Shown here: in pieces, positions 57,302 through 64,000 of the stretch
How the letters are laid out: each line of letters starts with the position of its first letter
How positions within the stretch are numbered: the stretch's first letter is position 1
Assembly (NCBI RefSeq): GCF_004341365.1
Contig: NZ_SLXH01000012.1
Location: 36,093 to 100,092 of the forward strand
Length of the DNA: 64,000 nucleotides
Reading direction: 5' to 3'
From: Simplicispira metamorpha
GTDB lineage: Bacteria > Pseudomonadota > Gammaproteobacteria > Burkholderiales > Burkholderiaceae_C
Program-made: the position numbers and the translations under genes
Notes under the pieces: generated by a model
The model's input: the letters and a program-made list of their open reading frames with translations, nothing else
Databases searched by the model: none
Told to the model about the DNA's origin: nothing

Positions 57302-59128
57302 TCAGGTGCTGTACAGCCAGCGCCCGGCCCGCGCCGCGTCGGTGATGCGCAGGGAAACCGTGTCGCTGTGCGCCGCTGGCGCGGCACTTTTGCGCGGTTT
57401 GGTGGCGGGCGGCGTCAGCGCCAGCGGCAGGCGCAGCAGCCGGTCGCCCCGGGCGATGAGGGCCGTGACGTGGCTGGCGTTGCCCGCGTACAGGGCCAGG
57501 TCGGCCAGCTTGCCCAGGCGCCAGCCCTGGCCTTGCACATCGATGCCCAGCCATTCATCGCCTGCGGCCATGCCGGCGCGCTCGGCCAGGCCGCCGCGCA
57601 GCACGGTTTTGATGCGGATGGCGCCGTTTTCGGTCACGCGCAGGCCCAGGCGCTGGGCGGGCTGCGGTGTGTCGGCTTGCAGCGTGATGCCGTGCGCGGC
57701 CAGCAATTCGGCCACGGGCAGTTCGGCGGTGCTGTGAACCCAGGCTTGCAGCTCGGCGTCGAACGCGCGGCCCGCGCAGGCTTGCAGCACGGCGCGCAGG
57801 TCGGCCTCTTGCATGGGGCCACCGGCGCAGTGCTGCCACAGGGCGCGCATCACGTCGTCCAGCGTGGTCTGGCCTTCGCGGCGCAGGGCCAAATCGAGGC
57901 ACAGGGCCACCAGCGCGCCTTTGGTGTAGTAGCTGATGGTGGCGTTGGGGGTGTTTTCGTCCTGGCGGTAGAACTTGACCCAGGCATCAAAGCTGGCCTG
58001 GGCCACGGTTTGCACCTGGCGCCCCGGTGCTTGCAGCACCTGGTGCAGCGTTTTGGTCAGCAGTTGCAGGTAGGTGGTGTCGTCGATCAGGCCGGCGCGG
58101 CGCAGCAGCAGGTCGTCGTAGTAGCTGGTGAAGCCTTCAAAAAACCACAGCAGCTGGGTGTAGTTTTCCTGGGCGTAGTCGTAGCGGGCAAATTCTGCCG
58201 GGCGCAGGCGTTTGACGTTCCAGGTGTGGAAGTATTCGTGGCTGATCAGGCCCAGCAAGGTGGTGTAGCCCTCGCTGGCGCGGGCGCTGCCCAGGCGGGG
58301 CAGGTCGGCGCGGGTGCAGATCAGCGCGGTGCTGTTGCGGTGCTCCAGGCCGCCGTAGCCGTCGTGCGTGGCGTGCAGCAGGAACAGGTAGTTCTTGAAC
58401 GGCGGCTTGCCCTTGCCGTGCCAGAAGCGCATGGCGGTTTCGCAGATTTTTTGCGTGTCAGCCAGCAGGCGCTGGGCATCGAACGAGGGCGCCGCGCCCG
58501 CCACCACCAGGCGGTGCGGCACACCGGCGGCGGTGAAGGTGGCGCTCCAGAAGGGGCCCATCTCCACCGGGCAGTCCACCAGTTCGTCGTAGTCGGCTGC
58601 CTGGTAGGTGCCAAAGCCGTTGGCATCAATTTTTAAGGGAAAAAGGCCTGTGGCGCACTGCCAGTGGGCGCTAGCAGCTATCAAATCAGGAGTGTTCTCC
58701 GGCGCTTCGGGGGCCACGACTTCCAGCGTGCAGGGCTGCTCGGCCTGGCCTTCGACGCGCAGGCACAGGCTGGTGCCGTTGAAAAAGCCCCGCGCCGCGT
58801 CCAGGCAGGCGGTGCGCACGGAGGGGTCGTTGGCATAGACCTCGTAGTCCAGCACCAGCGGCTGGCCGGTTTTGCAGGCGATTTGCCAGCGCTGCTTGTC
58901 TTGCTGCACCACGGCCAGTGTGCGGCGGCCTTGCCGGGCGCGCAGGTGTTGCAGGTTTTTGGCAAATTCGCGCACCAGGTAGCTGCCCGGAATCCACACC
59001 GGCAGCGTCACAGTTTGCAGCGCCTGGGGCTGCGCAATGGTCAGCGTGACGCGAAACAGGTGGGCGTGCAGGTCGGCGATTTCTACGCGGTAGTGCAGGG
59101 CAGAGACGGTGTCGTGGGTGTCAGGCAT
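57302..59128 (-). CDS. M61-family peptidase with PDZ domain, with repeat-derived insertion
   Basis: A 608-residue metallopeptidase of the glycyl aminopeptidase (M61) family, start [18 protein letters not shown] beta-rich N-terminal domain contains [18 protein letters not shown]. The zinc motif [15 protein letters not shown] (HEYFH) is followed by a distal glutamate in [17 protein letters not shown]-terminal PDZ-like domain spans about residues 505-575 ([37 protein letters not shown]). A dispersed repeat encodes [19 protein letters not shown], in the same frame as the murD copy. No signal peptide is seen, so a cytoplasmic location is likely. Confidence 0.9.
   Translation of the reverse strand: MPDTHDTVSALHYRVEIADLHAHLFRVTLTIAQPQALQTVTLPVWIPGSYLVREFAKNLQHLRARQGRRTLAVVQQDKQRWQIACKTGQPLVLDYEVYANDPSVRTACLDAARGFFNGTSLCLRVEGQAEQPCTLEVVAPEAPENTPDLIAASAHWQCATGLFPLKIDANGFGTYQAADYDELVDCPVEMGPFWSATFTAAGVPHRLVVAGAAPSFDAQRLLADTQKICETAMRFWHGKGKPPFKNYLFLLHATHDGYGGLEHRNSTALICTRADLPRLGSARASEGYTTLLGLISHEYFHTWNVKRLRPAEFARYDYAQENYTQLLWFFEGFTSYYDDLLLRRAGLIDDTTYLQLLTKTLHQVLQAPGRQVQTVAQASFDAWVKFYRQDENTPNATISYYTKGALVALCLDLALRREGQTTLDDVMRALWQHCAGGPMQEADLRAVLQACAGRAFDAELQAWVHSTAELPVAELLAAHGITLQADTPQPAQRLGLRVTENGAIRIKTVLRGGLAERAGMAAGDEWLGIDVQGQGWRLGKLADLALYAGNASHVTALIARGDRLLRLPLALTPPATKPRKSAAPAAHSDTVSLRITDAARAGRWLYST
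58639..58693 (-). repeat. Dispersed palindromic element inside the M61 peptidase gene
   Basis: Reverse on the plus strand, forward for the gene. Core at 58668-58693 (GCGCTAGCAGCTATC then AAATCAGGAGT), other half near AAAAAGGCCTGTGGCGC. It is read in frame as [16 protein letters not shown]. Confidence 0.8.
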
Positions 59129-59286
59129 GGCGGTGCGGCAGAAAGTGGCAGCAGGGGAGTGCGGCAGGGCAAGGTGGGTACAGAGAAGTGCCCCGGCACC
59201 GAAGGGGCGCTGCCTGGCCGTGCAAGAAGGCCCGGTGGCAGCGCCGGGCGCGAGGGGCAGCGGGGCGCGATGGCCCCGTGCCGCCA

Positions 59287-60012
59287 TCAGTTGGCGCTGG
59301 CCGTCTCGCTGGCTTCGGCCAGGCGTTTTTCGATGTCGGCGGCGCCGATGGCACCGGGTACGCGCGCGCCGTTGGCAAACAGCAGCGTGGGCGTGCCGGT
59401 GATCTTGTGCTTTTTGCCAAAAGCCAGGTTGCGTTGCAGGGCGGCGGTGTCGCAGCTGGCAGCGGCGGGCGTTTTCTCGCGCAGCATCCAGTCGTTCCAG
59501 GCGTTGTTGCGGTCTTTGGCGCACCAGATGTTGCGCGACTTCTCTGCCGAATCGGGGCTCAGGATGGGGTAGAGAAAGGTGTAGATGGTGACGTTATCGA
59601 CGTTTTGCAGGTCGCGTTCAAAGCGCTTGCAGTAGCCGCAGTTGGGGTCGGCAAACACCACCAGCTTGCGCTTGCCGTTGCCGCGCACGGTGGCAAAAGC
59701 GTCTTGCAGCGGCAGGGCGTTGAAGTCTACGGCGGTGAGCTTGTTGATGCGGTCTTCGGTCAGGTTGCGCCGCGCTTTGGTGTCGATGAGCTCGCCCTGG
59801 ATCAGGAAGTTGCCCTTGGCGTCGGTGTAGAACAGGTCGGTGCCTACGCGCACCTCGTACAGGCCGCCCATGGGGGTGGCGCGCACTTCGTCGATTTTTT
59901 CCAGCTGCGGAATGCGCTCGGCCAGGGTTTTGCGAATGGCGGGTTCTTGTGCCGTGGCAGTGAGGGCCAGGCCCAGGCTGGCCGCAGCCAGCAGGGAGGG
60001 GATCAGTTTCAT
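59287..60012 (-). CDS. dsbC: Thiol:disulfide interchange protein DsbC
   Basis: Periplasmic disulfide isomerase of 241 residues. A signal peptide (MKLIPSLLAAASLGLALTATAQ) precedes the N-terminal dimerisation domain with GGLYEVRVGTDLFYTDAKGNFLIQGELID. A thioredoxin fold with the active site CGYC in VFADPNCGYCKRFERDL follows. Cysteines in NIWCAKDRN and AASCDTA match the structural disulfide of DsbC, and GTPTLLF carries the cis-proline. An in-frame TTG one codon upstream is ignored in favour of the ATG. Confidence 0.95.
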   Translation of the reverse strand: MKLIPSLLAAASLGLALTATAQEPAIRKTLAERIPQLEKIDEVRATPMGGLYEVRVGTDLFYTDAKGNFLIQGELIDTKARRNLTEDRINKLTAVDFNALPLQDAFATVRGNGKRKLVVFADPNCGYCKRFERDLQNVDNVTIYTFLYPILSPDSAEKSRNIWCAKDRNNAWNDWMLREKTPAAASCDTAALQRNLAFGKKHKITGTPTLLFANGARVPGAIGAADIEKRLAEASETASAN

Positions 60013-60050
60013 CAAAATTGCGTTCCGTGGTGTCAGGTTGGTGGTTGCCG

Positions 60051-61178
60051 TCAGTGCGTGCCCATGGCGCGCTGGGTGATCCAGTCTTTCAGGGGGCCGC
60101 TGCGCTCAAAATTGTTCATGCCCCAGTTGCGCAGCGCCTGCAAAGGCGCCTCAGGGCGCGAGAACAGTTGCTGCAATCCATCCATCACCAGCCCCAGCGG
60201 CAAGATGTCGGCCTTGCGCTGGCGCTCGTAGCGGCGCAGCAAGCGCAGATCGTCCAGGCCGCGCCAGTCAGCGCGCTCACCGAGCACGCGGGCCAGCGCC
60301 TGCACATCGCCCAGCCCCAGGTTCAGCCCTTGGCCGGCCAGGGGGTGGACGTTGTGTGCGGCATCCCCGGCCAGCACCCAACTGCCCTGGCCGTCTTGGC
60401 CGTCGTGCGCCATGGCGCCGCACCAGCGCTGGGCCTGTGCCAGTTGCAGCGGCCAAGCGGCACGCTCACTGGTCAGGCGCAGCGCCCCCAGGGCGCCGCC
60501 GCTGGCTGCGTGCAGGTGCTGGGCAAAGTCTTCATCGTCCAGCGCCAACAGCGCCGGCACTTGCTGCGCAGGGACTGACCACACCACGGCGACAGAGTTC
60601 CCCTGCTCGCCCTCCAGCGGCAAAAAGGCCAGGATGCTGCCCTGCGAGAACCACTGCCGCGCCGTCTGGCCGTGCGGCAGTTCGCACTCCAGGCGCGTGG
60701 CAATGGCGTGCTGGGCATACGGTGTGACGTCGAACCCCGCGCCCAGCTGCGCGCGCGTGCTGCTGGCACGGCCCTCGCAGATGGCGGTGAGGGCTGCGGG
60801 CACCGGCGCGTCCACGCGCTCGACCTGCGGCTGGTAGCGCACGGCCTCGGCCAGGCGATTTTCGAGGGCGGGCACATCGACAATCCAGGCCAGCGCATCG
60901 ACGCCCTGGCTGGCGGCGTCGAACAGCACTTCGCCGTCCTGGTCGCCGCACACGTGCATGCGGGTCACGGCGGTGGCGTGGATGGGGTCGGGCCAGCAGC
61001 GCAGGGCTTGCAGCAGCTGGCGCGAGGCGCCACTCAGGGCATAGGCGCGCACGTCCGCATGGCGCGGCGGCGGGCTGGTCACCAGCGCCACGCGCAGCTT
61101 CTCGCGCGCCAGCAAAAGCGCCAGGGTATGGCCGACAACGCCAGCCCCACGGATACAGACATCAAAGGTTTGCGGCAT
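60051..61178 (-). CDS. FAD-dependent ubiquinone-biosynthesis hydroxylase (UbiH/UbiF-like)
   Basis: Flavoprotein monooxygenase of 375 residues from MPQTFDVCIRGAGVVGH. The N-terminal FAD loop is GAGVVG rather than the commoner GGGPVG. The second FAD motif GDAAHNVHPLAGQGLNLGLGD is the ubiquinone-hydroxylase signature. RAYALSGASRQLL is also typical. The specific ring position (UbiH, UbiF or UbiI) cannot be decided. It is divergent from ychF, with 64 bases between. dsbC follows it on the same strand. Confidence 0.9.
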   Translation of the reverse strand: MPQTFDVCIRGAGVVGHTLALLLAREKLRVALVTSPPPRHADVRAYALSGASRQLLQALRCWPDPIHATAVTRMHVCGDQDGEVLFDAASQGVDALAWIVDVPALENRLAEAVRYQPQVERVDAPVPAALTAICEGRASSTRAQLGAGFDVTPYAQHAIATRLECELPHGQTARQWFSQGSILAFLPLEGEQGNSVAVVWSVPAQQVPALLALDDEDFAQHLHAASGGALGALRLTSERAAWPLQLAQAQRWCGAMAHDGQDGQGSWVLAGDAAHNVHPLAGQGLNLGLGDVQALARVLGERADWRGLDDLRLLRRYERQRKADILPLGLVMDGLQQLFSRPEAPLQALRNWGMNNFERSGPLKDWITQRAMGTH

Positions 61179-61242
61179 GGGGCGATTGTAGGAGGCCCCT
61201 AAAATGGCCCGTTTGTCCCCCTGATTACCAGAAAGCCCTGCC

Positions 61243-62337
61243 ATGAGCCTCCAATGCGGCATCGTGGGCCTGCCCAACGTGGGCAAGTCCACCCTCTTCA
61301 ACGCCCTGACCAAGGCCGGCATCGCCGCCGAAAACTACCCCTTCTGCACCATCGAGCCAAATACTGGCGTGGTCGAGGTGCCCGACCCGCGCCTGCACAA
61401 GCTGGCCGAAATCATCCACCCCGAGCGCATCGTTCCGGCCATCGTCGAGTTTGTCGATATTGCTGGCCTGGTGGCCGGTGCCAGCCAGGGCGAAGGCCTG
61501 GGCAACCAGTTTCTGGCACACATCCGTGAAACCGACGCCATCGTCAACGTGGTGCGCTGCTTTGACGACGACAACGTGATCCACGTGGCCAACCGCGTCG
61601 ATCCGATTGCCGACATCGAAGTCATCCAGACCGAGCTGTGCCTGGCCGACCTGGGCACCGTGGAGAAAGCCCTGAACCGCTACAGCAAGGCCGCCAAGTC
61701 GGGCAACGACAAGGATGCGGCCAAGCTGGTGGCGCTGCTGACACGCATCCAGGCGGCCCTCGATCAGGGCAAGCCCGCGCGCTCGGTCGAGGTCAGCAAG
61801 GAAGAGCAGCCCCTGCTCAAGTCGCTGTGCCTGATCACGGCCAAGCCCGCCATGTTTGTCGGCAACGTCAGCGAAGACGGGTTCGAGAACAACCCTTACC
61901 TCGATCGCCTGCAAGAGTACGCCGCCAGCCAGAACGCCCCTGTGGTGGCCATCTGCGCCAAGATGGAAGCCGAAATGGCCGAGATGAGCGACGAAGACCG
62001 CGACATGTTCCTGGCCGAAATGGGCCAGACCGAGCCCGGCCTGAACCGCCTGATCCGCGCGGGCTTCAAGCTGCTGGGCCTGCAAACCTACTTCACGGCG
62101 GGCGTCAAGGAAGTGCGCGCCTGGACGATCCGCGTGGGCGACACCGCCCCGCAGGCCGCTGGCGTGATCCACGGCGACTTCGAGCGCGGCTTCATCCGCG
62201 CGCAGACCATCGCCTTCGACGACTTCATCCAGTACAAGGGCGAGCAGGGAGCCAAGGACGCGGGCAAGATGCGCGCCGAAGGCAAGGAATACGTCGTGAA
62301 AGACGGCGACGTGCTGAACTTCCTGTTCAACGTCTGA
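61243..62337 (+). CDS. ychF: Ribosome-associated Obg-family GTPase/ATPase YchF (EngD)
   Basis: Translation-related P-loop NTPase of the Obg family, 364 residues, conserved in nearly all bacteria. It starts with [25 protein letters not shown] (G1). [22 protein letters not shown] is G3 with the switch region. The C-terminal TGS domain ends [15 protein letters not shown]. Its nucleotide preference in family members is ATP. The gene is the last ordinary host gene in this window; after it the composition changes sharply. Confidence 0.97.
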   Translation: MSLQCGIVGLPNVGKSTLFNALTKAGIAAENYPFCTIEPNTGVVEVPDPRLHKLAEIIHPERIVPAIVEFVDIAGLVAGASQGEGLGNQFLAHIRETDAIVNVVRCFDDDNVIHVANRVDPIADIEVIQTELCLADLGTVEKALNRYSKAAKSGNDKDAAKLVALLTRIQAALDQGKPARSVEVSKEEQPLLKSLCLITAKPAMFVGNVSEDGFENNPYLDRLQEYAASQNAPVVAICAKMEAEMAEMSDEDRDMFLAEMGQTEPGLNRLIRAGFKLLGLQTYFTAGVKEVRAWTIRVGDTAPQAAGVIHGDFERGFIRAQTIAFDDFIQYKGEQGAKDAGKMRAEGKEYVVKDGDVLNFLFNV

Positions 62338-62876
62338 CCGATCTTGTGATGTTTCGCATCTGTTCACGTTGTTTCATGATGGTTCGATAAATCATTTGAA
62401 ATCAACGGTTTAGGTGTTATTGGGCGGCGCTTCGTGTTGCAGCACGGTGCGCCGTTTTTCATTTCTTTTCACGAAAAAAATCGGGTATGGATGTGGGTAT
62501 GGTTCTTGATGGCTGCTTTGGTTGGTGGGTAACCAAGAGTATTCAATGAACGCACAGGCATAACAAAATCGACAAAGTCGTCGCATCTCGCGTGCTGATG
62601 CTGCAGCGTTGGAAGTATGAAAATCGATTGCTTTAGAAGGTGCTGAAAAATTTCTCCGTTGGTTTGAACAGCGACATTCGTAGATTAGCCAGAAGCAGTC
62701 TCTTGATCATTAGTCTGCTGCACTCAACAAAACTGAGATAAAAATTCTTTGGCTTATCTAAACACTGCAAAAACTATTTTTCCCATCGAACCACAAGTTC
62801 GTACATTGTTAGGCGAACTGGGCATGCCCGTTATATTTAACCTAAACCTAGTTGACTTTTTTCAAAGGATTGCGTA
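62338..62876. other. Gene-free, lower-GC segment at probable island boundary
   Basis: These 539 bases hold no convincing gene. They contain an AT-rich stretch with the inverted repeat ATGAT-N10-ATCAT at about 62378, a terminator (62425-62459), and a direct repeat GGGTATGG-N4-GGGTATGG at about 62484. Featureless AT-richer sequence follows up to the DUF4062 start. Base composition differs clearly from the rest of the window. A recombination site could lie between 62338 and about 62520, but no integrase is visible here. Confidence 0.45.
62425..62459 (+). terminator. Terminator downstream of ychF
   Basis: Two stacked stems, CGGCGC/GCGCCG (62425-62430, 62449-62454) and CGTG/CACG inside, loop TTGCAG, followed by TTTTT. 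It lies 88 bases after the ychF stop. Confidence 0.85.
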
Positions 62877-63869
62877 GTGGAGAAGAGATATCAAGTTTTC
62901 GTCAGTTCAACTTACGCCGACCTCAAGGAAGAACGACAGAAGGTAATTCAAGCTTTGATGGAATTGGATTGCATACCTGCAGGTATGGAGCTATTCCCAG
63001 CCGCCGATGAAGAGCAGTTTGAGTTCATTAAGCGTGTGATTGATGATTGCGACTACTATTTGCTTATCGTTGGCGGACGATACGGTTCATTAACGGCACA
63101 AGGAATAAGTTACACAGAACAGGAATATGAATATGCCTTGAACCGAGGGCTCAAGGTTGTGGCCTTAATTCACGAGAAGCCTGATGAGATTCCATTCGGA
63201 AAGTCCGAACAGCATCCGGAGCTTCGCAACCTTTTACAGGCATTTCGTGATCGGGTAGCTACAGATCGCCTAGTCAGATTTTGGAGGTCCGCAGACCAAT
63301 TGCCTGGAATCGTTGCGTTAAGTCTTTCCAAGACAATTAAAATGTTTCCAGCAATTGGATGGGTGCGCGCAGATCGTGCTTCAAGCGAAGAGCTACTTTC
63401 GGAAATCAATGATCTCAGGAAGCAAAACTCGCAACTGCAAAGCGCTTTAGCAGAATTACCGAAATCTAGACCTGCGCCCATACCTAACCTTGCGGGGCTT
63501 GATGAGGTAATCGAGCTCCATGGCGCGTATTACCGTGATGGCGGCAGGCGTACGTGGAAAGCGCAAGCGACGTGGAGTGAGTTATTTGGTTTTATCGCTC
63601 CCTACTTGATAAAACACCCGAACGACGCTACCGTTAAGGGGATCCTAAAAGATGCTCTTTTTGCTAAGTCTGGCAGCTATGGGACAAATGCGATCCTAGA
63701 TGACCAAGAATTTCAAACAGTTGCTGTTCAATTGAAAGCTCTTGATCTTATCAAGCTTAGCTATTCGAAAACCGTCCAAGGAGGTATGGGATTGTTTTGG
63801 TCTGCAACTCAGGTAGGGGAAAAATTTACTTATGAATTGCGAGCAGTACGCAGCACAAAAAATGTCTAA
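62877..63869 (+). CDS. DUF4062-domain protein (putative defence or signalling factor)
   Basis: A 330-residue protein with clearly lower GC than its neighbours. GTG start at 62877 with AAAGGA seven bases upstream. Residues about 4-95 are a DUF4062 domain ([21 protein letters not shown], then [14 protein letters not shown], and [20 protein letters not shown]), an alpha/beta fold related to TIR-like signalling domains. A coiled coil (about 168-196) and a C-terminal winged-helix-like region ([18 protein letters not shown] to [16 protein letters not shown]) follow. In other genomes DUF4062 proteins are often in phage-defence or NTPase contexts. That role is inferred here from the family and the island-like location. 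Confidence 0.8.
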   Translation: MEKRYQVFVSSTYADLKEERQKVIQALMELDCIPAGMELFPAADEEQFEFIKRVIDDCDYYLLIVGGRYGSLTAQGISYTEQEYEYALNRGLKVVALIHEKPDEIPFGKSEQHPELRNLLQAFRDRVATDRLVRFWRSADQLPGIVALSLSKTIKMFPAIGWVRADRASSEELLSEINDLRKQNSQLQSALAELPKSRPAPIPNLAGLDEVIELHGAYYRDGGRRTWKAQATWSELFGFIAPYLIKHPNDATVKGILKDALFAKSGSYGTNAILDDQEFQTVAVQLKALDLIKLSYSKTVQGGMGLFWSATQVGEKFTYELRAVRSTKNV

Positions 63870-63879
63870 TAATTCATTC

Positions 63880-63907
63880 AAGCCTACTCCGCTTCGCGGC
63901 GTGGCTT
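63880..63907. terminator. Hairpin after the DUF4062 gene
   Basis: AAGCC-TACT-CCGC, loop TTC, GCGG-CGT-GGCTT. It has no strong T-run and sits between the DUF4062 stop and a possible convergent reading frame. Confidence 0.45.
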
Positions 63908-63933
63908 ATTGACTAGAAATAAAACAACTTGAA

Positions 63934-64000
63934 TCAAGCGGCATATTTGACAGAATCCTTCCCAAAAAACTGCTGCACCTTTTTGGGCGATTTCTGCAAA
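63934..64000 (-). CDS. Possible 3' end of a minus-strand gene, cut by the window edge
   Basis: On the minus strand the frame ending at 63934 reads LQKSPKKVQQFFGKDSVKYAA before a stop, with no break to the window edge. The basic, helical sequence is plausible as a protein C-terminus and would be convergent with the DUF4062 gene. The fragment is too short to name a family, so the call is tentative. Confidence 0.3.
   Translation of the reverse strand, partial: LQKSPKKVQQFFGKDSVKYAA

Overview
The window is high-GC, densely packed chromosomal DNA of a betaproteobacterium, most likely a member of the Comamonadaceae (Acidovorax-like). I infer this from the meso-DAP type mur genes in the classical dcw order, the PilS/PilR-AmpD block, the family placement of the proteins, and a short palindromic repeat that recurs throughout. 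Only the last 1.6 kb differs: it is clearly poorer in G+C and looks like the edge of an acquired island.

Layout. 1-15.3 kb: dcw cell-wall and division cluster, ftsI (3' part)-murE-murF-mraY-murD-ftsW-[28-codon ORF]-murG-murC-ddlB-ftsQ-ftsA-ftsZ. Almost every junction down to ftsQ is a start/stop overlap. 15.4-18.7 kb: lpxC, a tiny membrane protein, and thiC behind a TPP riboswitch. 18.8-22.0 kb, minus strand: an MFS transporter and a chemotaxis receptor. 22.1-27.5 kb, minus strand: an rnb-tonB-like-aroE-mtgA-ruvC block. 27.5-33.3 kb: a YqiA-like esterase facing away from rodA, then tldD, an unknown gene, aroG with an aromatic-amino-acid leader peptide and attenuator, and a small unknown gene. 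33.4-36.2 kb: mpl (minus), an unknown gene and a TlpA-type thioredoxin. 36.4-41.8 kb: accB-accC-prmA-DUF3426 protein-PfkB kinase. 41.9-47.2 kb, minus strand: an H1-like Ala/Lys/Pro protein and nrdB/nrdA behind two NrdR boxes. 47.3-52.1 kb, minus strand: ampD-pilR-pilS-small protein-ccsA-like. 52.2-62.3 kb: ffh, a PepSY-like exported protein, miaB, an exported unknown protein, tRNA-Met, enoyl-CoA hydratase, an M61 peptidase, dsbC, a ubiH-like gene and ychF. 62.3-64 kb: an AT-richer segment with a DUF4062 protein.

How the genes work together. The first 15 kb makes lipid II (MurE, F, D, C, G, MraY, Ddl), polymerises it at the septum (FtsI, FtsW) and positions the division ring (FtsQ, A, Z). MtgA, RodA, Mpl and AmpD, elsewhere in the window, add wall polymerisation, elongation and muropeptide recycling. 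Other genes supply aromatic amino acids, fatty acids, deoxynucleotides and thiamine.

Main discoveries. (1) A dispersed element of about 55 bp with a 26-bp core occurs 17 times in 64 kb. It lies inside at least nine protein genes, several of them essential, and is read in frame as a peptide insertion. At the murC/ddlB junction it appears to supply the murC stop and ddlB start region. (2) A 28-codon ORF sits between ftsW and murG with ATGA overlaps on both sides, next to a 21-bp perfect hairpin over the ftsW stop. (3) A leader peptide containing FYFWFYF, followed by a terminator, precedes aroG and suggests attenuation by all three aromatic amino acids. No database or folding software was available, so family names rest on recognised motifs.
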